Positions 57,440 to 64,000 of a stretch of 64,000 nt of DNA are shown one piece after another. Every line of letters begins with the position of its first letter. Position 1 is the stretch's first letter. Origin of the DNA: Pelatocladus maniniholoensis HA4357-MV3 (GTDB lineage Bacteria; Cyanobacteriota; Cyanobacteriia; Cyanobacteriales; Nostocaceae); assembly GCA_019359115.1 (NCBI GenBank), contig JAHHHW010000033.1, positions 1 to 64,000 on the forward strand, written 5' to 3'. Below the pieces are notes generated by a model that saw only the letters and a program-made list of their open reading frames with translations, was not told where the DNA came from and did not search any database. The translations under genes and the position numbers were made by a program.

Positions 57440-58117
57440 CTTTTAGTTAATTGAGTGTAACGGCACTACTCGGAGGAACTCACCCGCAAAAATCATATCC
57501 AACAGTTGTAATTTGTCAAGTGTTGTAATTGTATGTATTTTAAATAAAATCTTAATACACTTGCTTATATCTATTTTCACTCTGCTTGAATATACTTACT
57601 CAAACCTAGCTAAAGCTGATTTGATTTTATCTTCCTCTTTTGGGTAGAAAATAGTAAAAAAGATCAAAAAATCCCTATTTTAGTTCCCGTTGCTTTGTGA
57701 GCTTCTATATAATTTCTTTTTCCTTAGTGATGGAAAAGTATCTCGCAAGTCTGGTAATCTATTTATTTGCAGCTAGTATCATAAAATATCTAGACGACTA
57801 TAATTAATTCATTCATAGGTGTTTTTACCATTACAAGTAAACTAGAGTAATCTTCTCCTATCTGTAAATAGGGTGCAAAAAAGTAAAGTAGTCCGTCCAA
57901 CAAATCTACATGAGACTTCAGGTTTTTAGAACGAGTTGAAACTCTCGACTACAGGTGTGAGCTAATAAAAGTGCGTTTACCACAAAAACAGAAAAATGAA
58001 AACCTTGTAGTTTCATGGAGGAATGTATCAAGTTTTGATGAAAGCTTCAACAAAACTCACAAATTTTTTTCGGACTATTGCTCTTAAACAATCTAAATAT
58101 CTGATGATAATATTGCC
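57440..58117. other. 678-bp gene-free divergent region
   Basis: It lies between the divergent kinase and prs genes and is AT-rich. I see no ORF or known repeat. Both promoters should be here; TATAAT-like boxes are abundant and not decisive. Confidence 0.5.
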
Positions 58118-59134
58118 ATGAATGCACATCGAGGATCTGCTGTGCTAAGTACTGCAACTTTAAAACTGCCATCAACTGCAACAGGAATAGCTGAAAATCA
58201 TCGCCTGCGGCTGTTCTCTGGTTCTGCTAATATACCCTTATCTCAAGAAGTAGCTCGTTATCTAGGCATGGACTTGGGGCCCATGATCCGCAAGCGATTT
58301 GCCGACGGAGAGCTTTACATTCAGATTCAGGAATCTATTCGGGGTTGTGATGTTTATTTAATCCAACCTAGTTGTCAACCTGTAAATGATCATTTAATGG
58401 AATTACTAATCATGATTGATGCTTGTCGGCGAGCATCGGCTCGACAGGTAACAGCAGTAATTCCCTATTATGGCTATGCTCGTGCTGACAGAAAAACAGC
58501 AGGAAGAGAATCAATTACTGCCAAACTGGTTGCTAACCTTATCACCCAAGCGGGTGCTAACCGGATTTTAGCCATGGATTTGCATTCAGCACAGATACAG
58601 GGATATTTTGATATTCCTTTAGATCACGTGTATGGTTCACCAGTTATCCTGGATTATTTAGTTAGCAAAGAACTGTCTGACATTGTAGTAGTTTCCCCGG
58701 ATGTTGGCGGTGTGGCAAGAGCAAGAGCATTTGCGAAAAAGCTCAATGATGCTCCCTTGGCAATTATTGATAAGCGTCGTCAGGCTCACAACGTCGCTGA
58801 AGTGTTGAATGTTATCGGTGATGTGCAGGGAAAAACAGCAGTGCTAGTAGATGACATGATTGATACTGGCGGCACAATTACAGAAGGAGCCAAGCTACTT
58901 CGTGAAGAAGGAGCGCGTCAGGTATATGCTTGTGCTACCCATGCGGTATTCTCCCCTCCTGCAATTGAGCGCTTGTCAACCGGGATTTTTGAGGAAGTGA
59001 TTGTCACTAATACAATTCCCATTCCAGAGAGCGATCGCTTTTCGCAATTACAGGTATTGTCAGTGGCGAATCTCTTAGGAGAAACGATTTGGCGAATTCA
59101 TGAAGATAGCTCTGTAAGTAGTATGTTCCGCTAA
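58118..59134 (+). CDS. prs: Ribose-phosphate pyrophosphokinase
   Basis: PRPP synthetase with AVIPYYGYARADRKTAGRE (ATP/metal loop), VSPDVGGVARARAFA and the PRPP-binding LVDDMIDTGGT. It supplies PRPP for nucleotide, His and Trp synthesis. The N-terminus carries about 25 extra residues before NHRLRLFSGSAN compared with E. coli Prs, common in cyanobacteria. A GC-rich hairpin follows its stop. Confidence 0.95.
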   Translation: MNAHRGSAVLSTATLKLPSTATGIAENHRLRLFSGSANIPLSQEVARYLGMDLGPMIRKRFADGELYIQIQESIRGCDVYLIQPSCQPVNDHLMELLIMIDACRRASARQVTAVIPYYGYARADRKTAGRESITAKLVANLITQAGANRILAMDLHSAQIQGYFDIPLDHVYGSPVILDYLVSKELSDIVVVSPDVGGVARARAFAKKLNDAPLAIIDKRRQAHNVAEVLNVIGDVQGKTAVLVDDMIDTGGTITEGAKLLREEGARQVYACATHAVFSPPAIERLSTGIFEEVIVTNTIPIPESDRFSQLQVLSVANLLGETIWRIHEDSSVSSMFR

Positions 59135-59176
59135 GATCACAAATACTGTTATCACCATTACGGTTGTGCAGAAGAC

Positions 59177-59199
59177 CGCAGGCTGATTTTTTGCCTGCG
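59177..59199 (+). terminator. Hairpin after prs
   Basis: CGCAGGC and GCCTGCG form a 7-bp stem around TGATTTTTT, 42 bp after the prs stop. The T-run is in the loop and not after the stem, so it is only a moderate terminator candidate. Confidence 0.5.
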
Positions 59200-59421
59200 C
59201 TAACTGAATTTGTATATTTTCAGGGTGTCATCTTTTTACCAAACCAACCGCAAGCGATCGCCACTTTTGAGCGAAAATCGGAGGTCGCAAACTATTTCTA
59301 TGTGTATTTATACTTACAAAATAAATTAACAATTGATTAACCAGCAGATAGATACATATCTCTTTTTGGAAAGAGGATAATGCTTGAGTTGAATTAAGCT
59401 AAGTGTTGAAAGACTGTGTTA

Positions 59422-59562
59422 CTGTCGTGGATTTTGTGTCCGCGACAGCTTTATTATTATGATCATTTTAAGGCGATCGCTCCTTGCAAAGGTGATGCCA
59501 ATATCAATCAATGATAAGGCACTTGCTAAAGTCTTTCTTAACAAGCGCCTTATTTTTTAGAA
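59422..59562 (+). terminator. Two further plus-strand terminator-like hairpins
   Basis: CTGTCGTGGA / TCCGCGACAG (59422-59448) is followed by CTTTATTATTAT. TAAGGC-A-CTTG / CAAG-C-GCCTTA (59515-59552) is followed by TTTTTT. With only the prs gene upstream, over 280 bp away, and no gene between, they may end one or two short unrecognised transcripts. The region 59135-59608 otherwise shows no gene. Confidence 0.4.
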
Positions 59563-59608
59563 GCTTCTAAATGGTGCTACCACCATATCTATGTCCGTAA
59601 CTGCGATC

Positions 59609-59782
59609 CTAGTGACGATCTCGGTGATGATCCTTGTGGTAACAATCCCACTTCTTACAATAACAATCTTTCCGACCACCGAATAAAAGCTGCTGTTCTT
59701 CTAAGGACACATCTGTCAGCGACTCATTTTTATCTATGGACAGATCTGTCAGTAACTCAAGATTGGTAAGTTGATATGGCAT
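59609..59782 (-). CDS. Double-glycine leader peptide, probable bacteriocin-like or RiPP precursor
   Basis: A 57-residue product starting MPYQLTNLELLTDLS. It has an acidic leader ending VSLEEQQLLFGG, the classical double-Gly cleavage motif (Leu, Glu-Glu-Gln, Leu-x-Gly-Gly) of peptides processed by C39-type transporters. The remaining 21-residue core has three Cys in CYCKKWDC and five His, ending HRDRH. GGAGA lies 9 nt before the ATG at 59782, which supports this start over the in-frame ATG seven codons upstream (59803). Leaders of this kind occur in cyanobacterial CTB-type bacteriocins. No processing enzyme or transporter is adjacent. Confidence 0.7.
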   Translation of the reverse strand: MPYQLTNLELLTDLSIDKNESLTDVSLEEQQLLFGGRKDCYCKKWDCYHKDHHRDRH

Positions 59783-59933
59783 AACTAATGTTCTCCATTT
59801 CATTCATCATCTACTACAAACGCTACTGATGATCTCAGAAATAGATTTGGAGCGTCCAATTTGAAACCTTTATCATGTATACTGTCGCTCAAATTTCAAA
59901 CGATAAAATATGAGCGGCACCGCAAGAACGTTC

Positions 59934-60389
59934 TTACTTTTCCAAGGCTAAAAGAATGTCGTAGTAAATGATCAAATCATTTACATTATTTAAACAACCA
60001 TTACTTTTGTTTATTTTTTTGGACTTTTTACTTAAACTCAGCCTTTTCAAGGGTGGCGCGAAAGAATTCAAGATAATGTTCTGTTTATCTTGTCCCAGCC
60101 TAAAACTACCACTCATTTCCAGAGTTACAGAGGACGCCAAGGGAGTTCCTGGTGCGATCGCATGTAAGAAATAGCGCTGTACAGGTGTTGGTAATCCTGC
60201 AACCATATCTTCTGTAAAAACATTTTCTGTGGGTAAATCTGCTAGTTTTTGCCAGATTATACTTACTTCATTGTCATTTTTAATTCTCACAACTACCAAG
60301 ATCAAGAATGCGATCGCTACTAATGCTGCAATACTGAGTAAGATTTTTGTCAACATTTCGAGTGAAAACCAGTCTGAATTAATTTCCAA
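59934..60389 (-). pseudogene. DUF6544-like protein, 3' truncated
   Basis: The N-terminal membrane helix (about 12-34, LTKILLSIAALVAIAFLILVV) and GLPTPVQRYFLHAIAPGTPLASSVTLEMSGSFRLGQDK resemble the start of DUF6544/DUF6920 proteins, which usually have about 270 residues. After RLGQDK (about residue 101) the sequence is unrelated and Lys/Asn-rich, ending at residue 151. The membrane-facing N-terminal fold is thus present but the rest is missing. It is probably a non-functional remnant. Confidence 0.6.
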
Positions 60390-60500
60390 ATTAGGAGCAA
60401 AAAATGAGAAACTTTTGAGGAAGTGAACTATAGGGTTTTTTGAATGATGGAACTAAAGTTCCATAAAACGCGATCGCAAAGCCAGTAACCCTCGGTAAAA

Positions 60501-62117
60501 ATGAGACAAAATCGTAAGTTCCCTCACATTCGTTACTCCCAACTTATTCAGACAACTCTGATTGTATTGGTATTGTTGATCAGTTTGGTGTTAGCACCAG
60601 TGCAAGCGCAATCTGTAAACTATGCACCTGTTGCTGTAGATGGTAGGTTGGTTTTTAGAGTCAGCAGTAATGAACAATCGAAAGCTCAAGAACGAGCTAA
60701 CTTCATAAGTTCTCAGTTGCAAGCAGTTGTCAAATCCGATGAAGCACCTGATATCAAGATTGAACAACGCAACAATTCTCCAACCATCGTAGTTAATGGT
60801 CGATATTTATTGACCGTCACCCAGAACGATATAGATTCTGCTGGTACTCCCGAAGAACAAGCTAGGGTCTGGGTTCAAAAAATTGAGGATGCAATCCAAA
60901 AAGCTCAAAGCGAGAGAGGTGTCAATTTTATTCGCAATACATCAATTCTGAGTATTGTGATTGTGTTGATGGCGATCGCTGTACATCGGTTAGTAGGAAT
61001 TGTATGGCAACTCACCCAAAACCGCCTCTCACAAATGCTAGTTTCGGCTGATTCCTCTAGCGATAATCAAATCCAAAATACATCAAGATTCCTGTTTAAA
61101 GCTACACTGCTGTTAGTACGAATAGGACTTTGGGTAGGGGTTGTTCTCTATATTACTAATCTCTTTCCTATCACCCGCAACTGGAGCTATAACATTGCGA
61201 TCAGGATATTTAGTAGCCTCACATCTCCGATTTTTTCCTTGGGACAAAAGTCCTATTCTCTGACAAATATTTTAATTTTAATTATCTTGCTCTTGGGGCT
61301 AATAATCTTAGCAGGTACAGCAACAAACTTGCTACGCTCTCGCATTTTAAGTCGGATGCGAATCAGCAGAGGAGCGCAAGAAGCGATCGCAATTATTTGC
61401 AAGTATGCATTTATTAGTTTTGGTACAATCGTTTTGCTACAAATTTGGGGACTAGATCTTAGTTCTCTGACAATTGTAGCCAGTGCCTTGGGTGTGGGAA
61501 TTGGTTTTGGCTTCCAAGACATTGCTAAAAACTTTGGTAGTGGAATTGTATTATTATTTGAACGTCCCATTCAAGTAGGCGATTTCATCGAAGTGGGTGA
61601 ATACATGGGGACGGTTGAACACATTGGGGCGCGGAGTGTAGTCATTCGCACACTAGATCGAATTTCTATTATTGTTCCTAACTCCCGATTTCTGGAGACT
61701 GAAGTCATTAACTGGAGCCATCACAACCCTGTTTCTCGGATTCACCTACCAGTAGGTGTTGCCTATGGTTCAGATGTAAACTTGGTAAAAACAGCACTTA
61801 TTGAAGCTACTACACATCATTCTGAAGTTCTCAAATTACCAAAACCTCAAGTTTTCTTTAAAGAATTCGGTGACAGCAGCTTAAATTTTGAACTACTTGT
61901 CTGGATTGATAAACCCCACCAACAAGCACCAATCAAAAGTGATATCTATTTTCTCATCGAAGCCTCTTTGCGAAAACACAACATTGAAGTTCCTTTCCCG
62001 CAAAGAGATTTAAATATGCGTACTGGCGACTTACCCATCAAATTTTCACCAGAATTAGAACAAGCTTTGTTGCGCTTGACTAAAGGATTTCATGGAAATG
62101 GGAAATCGGTGAAGTAG
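60501..62117 (+). CDS. MscS-family mechanosensitive channel
   Basis: A signal peptide (about 1-36, ending APVQAQ) precedes a periplasmic domain of about 110 residues, then five or so membrane helices. The pore helix and beta domain show the MscS hallmark ALGVGIGFGFQDIAKNFGSGIVLLFERPIQVGDFIEV and PNSRFLETEVINWSHHNP. MscS channels release osmolytes under hypo-osmotic shock. The extra periplasmic domain resembles the larger MscS-like proteins of cyanobacteria. It stands alone. Confidence 0.9.
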   Translation: MRQNRKFPHIRYSQLIQTTLIVLVLLISLVLAPVQAQSVNYAPVAVDGRLVFRVSSNEQSKAQERANFISSQLQAVVKSDEAPDIKIEQRNNSPTIVVNGRYLLTVTQNDIDSAGTPEEQARVWVQKIEDAIQKAQSERGVNFIRNTSILSIVIVLMAIAVHRLVGIVWQLTQNRLSQMLVSADSSSDNQIQNTSRFLFKATLLLVRIGLWVGVVLYITNLFPITRNWSYNIAIRIFSSLTSPIFSLGQKSYSLTNILILIILLLGLIILAGTATNLLRSRILSRMRISRGAQEAIAIICKYAFISFGTIVLLQIWGLDLSSLTIVASALGVGIGFGFQDIAKNFGSGIVLLFERPIQVGDFIEVGEYMGTVEHIGARSVVIRTLDRISIIVPNSRFLETEVINWSHHNPVSRIHLPVGVAYGSDVNLVKTALIEATTHHSEVLKLPKPQVFFKEFGDSSLNFELLVWIDKPHQQAPIKSDIYFLIEASLRKHNIEVPFPQRDLNMRTGDLPIKFSPELEQALLRLTKGFHGNGKSVK

Positions 62118-62228
62118 GGGATTGGGGATTGGGGAAATTTGAACTTCTAAAATCATATCTTGCATCAGCTTTTCATCCCGCCAATAAATAAATTTATTGG
62201 CTAATAGCTAAAGTCACAGTTTTCTCCT

Positions 62229-62516
62229 CCTAAAAATGAGCCGAGCCTTGCACAGCGCCCTAAAGGCGCTGTGCCACCACCGCGATCAATCACGGGGCTT
62301 GTTGAATAGGGAGCATCCCAATTTTTTCAAAATACCATAAAGCAAAGGGTTTAAACCCTTTGCTAATAGCGCAAGTCGTCTTCAGACGACTTCATAAAAT
62401 CAAACAGTCTGCTTCAGCAGAGTTTCACTATGAGACTGCGATTTCAATCGCAGGCGTTTTTTGAACATTTGGGATGCTCCCGTTGAATATATATAAAGGC
62501 TCGGCTCATTTTTAGG
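62229..62516. repeat. Element with perfect 21-bp terminal inverted repeats
   Basis: CCTAAAAATGAGCCGAGCC (start of left end, 62229-62249) and its exact reverse complement (62496-62516) delimit 288 bp. Next to the left end is a perfect 10-bp stem GCACAGCGCC-CTAAA-GGCGCTGTGC (62250-62274). No coding frame is present, so it is a MITE-like element. It sits inside cloverleaf copy D and itself contains a third element. Confidence 0.85.
62309..62481. repeat. Innermost MITE with 12-bp inverted ends and 7-bp target duplication
   Basis: GGGAGCATCCCA (62309-62320) and TGGGATGCTCCC (62470-62481) are exact inverted ends; GTTGAAT occurs immediately outside both (62301-62307 and 62482-62488; one extra A at 62308). 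Inside, the same cloverleaf-type layout appears with new arm sequences: GCAAAGGG/CCCTTTGC, AAGTCGTCTTCAGACGACTT, TCTGC/GCAGA and CTGCGATTTCAATCGCAG. No coding frame. Ends like this recur at 2299-2317 and in diverged form at 23854-23868. Confidence 0.85.
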
Positions 62517-62791
62517 TTCATTGAATCGAAGGTCAGATAAATCTGACTAGGACGATGTTTGAGTCCGTTTTAACGGACTTATGCTATTAGCCTCATTCCT
62601 TAATTCTGAGGCGGGATATGGGGTTGATGCAGGATATCAGTGAAGACGAAACTTAAACTTCGGAAGACGAAACTTGAACTTCGGAAGCTAAAGTCCAAAA
62701 TTATTTGACTTAAATCTTTGTGTCCTTTGTGTTCTTTATGGTTGTCAAATAGATATTCTCTGAGTGAGGAAAGACTGATTCACTCAAAATT

Positions 62792-64000
62792 ATGACACAG
62801 CAAAAGAAGACATATCGCTTCTTCGCACTATTACTGGCTACTACCTTACTTTGCTTGAGTATTTCACCAGTTTTAGCGAAAATTCCTAATCCTCCTGTTT
62901 CTACTTCCACCACAATCTTTTCTGGTTTACAACAAGGGAAAGCACTCTATGATAATGGACAGTTTGCACAAGCAGTACAAGTATTACAGCAAGCAGTTCA
63001 AAATTATCGCCAGCAGGGAGAGACAAAAAAACTTGCTGTGACTTTGAGTAATCTTTCTCTGGCTTATCAACAACTGGGTGCATGGAATCAAGCCAAGCAA
63101 GCAATTACAGAAAGTTTAAATCTTCTCAAAACTACAGACGATCGCAAAATTTTAGCTCAAACTCTCGATATTCAAGGTCGTCTGCAACTTGCAACTGGAC
63201 AATCAGAGGAAGCCTTAAAAACTTGGCAACAGGCAGCAAGTATTTATACTCAGATAAATGATCAAAATGGTGTAGTGCGATCGCAAATTAATCAAGCTCA
63301 AGCATTAATCTCTAGTGGATTTTACCGTCGGGCAGAAGCAACACTTCTACAAGTAAACCAAAAATTGCGATCGCAAAATGATTCACCAGAAAAAACAGTG
63401 ATGTTGCGATCGCTAGGCGATGTCTTGCAATTAGTGGGCAAATTTTCACAATCTCACACAGTTCTCGAACAAAGTTTAGCAGTAGCCAAGCGCTTGCAAT
63501 CGCCTAATTATATTGCTGCGAGTCTTTTGAGTTTAGGAAATAATGCTCGCGATCGCCAGAACACACAGCAAGCGATTGACTTTTATCAACAAACAGTTAA
63601 AGAATCTCCCTCAACTCTGTTAAAAGTCCAAGCCCAACTCAATCTCTTGAGTCTACTAACTGAAGAGCAAAAACTAACAGATGCTCAAACTTTAGTACCA
63701 CAAATTCAATCTCAACTCAACCAACTTCCTCCCAGTCGCGCCAGTGTTTACGCCCAGATTAATTTTGCTCAAAGCCTTTTGATTTTAGATTCTGTAGAGA
63801 ACCAATCTAAAATTGCTCAAATTCTTACCAAAGCTGTGCAACAAGCTCGTAGTTTAAACGACCAACGTTCTTTAGCTTATGCTTTGGGAAGTCTAGGTAA
63901 TTTGTATGAACAAACTAGACAGTGGTCTGAAGCACAAAAACTGACCGAACAGGCGTTAATTTTAGCACAGAGTAGTAATGTACCCGATATTGCTTACAGA
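62792..64000 (+). CDS. Secreted TPR-repeat protein, 3' end beyond the window
   Basis: The ATG at 62792 opens a frame that stays open for 403 codons to the window end. A signal peptide is clear (about 1-30, FFALLLATTLLCLSISPVLA). TPR repeats follow from about residue 48 (GKALYDNGQFAQAVQVLQQA, TLSNLSLAYQQLGAWNQAKQ, GQSEEALKTWQQAASIY and so on). In cyanobacteria such proteins commonly end in a CHAT domain, which would lie beyond 64000; that is inference. It is preceded by GAAAGACTGATT, without a clear ribosome site. Confidence 0.85.
   Translation, partial: MTQQKKTYRFFALLLATTLLCLSISPVLAKIPNPPVSTSTTIFSGLQQGKALYDNGQFAQAVQVLQQAVQNYRQQGETKKLAVTLSNLSLAYQQLGAWNQAKQAITESLNLLKTTDDRKILAQTLDIQGRLQLATGQSEEALKTWQQAASIYTQINDQNGVVRSQINQAQALISSGFYRRAEATLLQVNQKLRSQNDSPEKTVMLRSLGDVLQLVGKFSQSHTVLEQSLAVAKRLQSPNYIAASLLSLGNNARDRQNTQQAIDFYQQTVKESPSTLLKVQAQLNLLSLLTEEQKLTDAQTLVPQIQSQLNQLPPSRASVYAQINFAQSLLILDSVENQSKIAQILTKAVQQARSLNDQRSLAYALGSLGNLYEQTRQWSEAQKLTEQALILAQSSNVPDIAYR

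Larger units (their letters stand above)
62175..62617. repeat. Cloverleaf repeat copy D, split by nested insertions
   Basis: ATCCCGCC (62175-62182) pairs with GGCGGGAT (62610-62617), and CCAATAAA/TTTATTGG (62181-62200), CTAATAGC (62201) with GCTATTAG (62583), GTCCG/CGGAC (62563-62578) and CCTCA/TGAGG (62591-62611) keep the family layout. The two halves are separated by about 290 bp of another element (62229-62516). The outer stem perfectly matches that of copy B, but the inner arms differ in sequence. Confidence 0.8.

Overview
The window reads as chromosomal DNA of a filamentous, probably heterocyst-forming (Nostocales-like) cyanobacterium. The signs are the very frequent HIP1 octamer GCGATCGC, cyanobacterial core genes (Ycf65/PSRP-3, the F420-hydrogenase-type divinyl chlorophyllide reductase BciB, a fused panC/cmk gene, DUF3110, a PatA-type regulator), and intergenic spaces full of 7-bp tandem repeats and palindromic elements. 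No rRNA, tRNA or CRISPR array was recognised. Family names come from recognising motifs by eye; no database was searched.

Layout. 0-5 kb: a truncated WD40 gene, PSRP-3, a HAD hydrolase, a VWA protein, then a 900-bp gene-free stretch with a 25-bp perfect palindrome, three 63-bp tandem repeats and a cloverleaf-like repeat. 5-12 kb: an ABC exporter, an HpnB-type glycosyltransferase, a cyclic-peptide-type ABC exporter and a membrane protein. 12-20.5 kb: an SDR fragment cut off by a repeat, a Na+/H+ antiporter, GH31 alpha-glucosidase, two SDRs and bciB. 20.7-27.6 kb: mutS, a heptad-coding minisatellite, a CHAT-TM-TPR protein, a HEAT protein, an SRPBCC protein and a cNMP-binding protein. 28-38.5 kb: a fused peptide-type ABC ATPase, glutaminase, rlpA behind a long leader hairpin, panC/cmk, a PatA-like protein with a degenerate receiver, murQ and DUF3110. 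39-50.5 kb: small conserved proteins, ubiX, an RNB-family protein that seems to lack its catalytic aspartates, a gene desert with several hairpins, clpP, a DUF255 protein, mobA and ilvN. 50.6-53.4 kb looks accessory: a single polypeptide carrying a C5 methyltransferase and a restriction-endonuclease-like half, next to a decayed IS200-type transposase. 53.4-64 kb: an M20 amidohydrolase, bioD, a Ser/Thr kinase, prs, a small double-glycine leader peptide, a truncated DUF6544-like gene, an MscS channel, a triple-nested palindromic element and the start of a TPR protein that runs off the window.

Most genes are single transcription units on alternating strands, so few operons can be argued. The candidate grouping is CHAT-TPR followed 13 bp later by a heptad-repeat ORF. 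The strongest unexplained signals are (1) a dispersed element family that keeps a cloverleaf fold while its stem sequences change in a compensatory way, including one copy with elements nested three deep and a 7-bp target duplication; (2) the methyltransferase-endonuclease fusion; (3) the GG-leader peptide with a Cys/His-rich core; (4) structured non-coding stretches at 31.5 and 44 kb; and (5) several intergenic-type repeats inserted in frame inside conserved genes (mutS, GH31, an ABC ATPase, DUF255).
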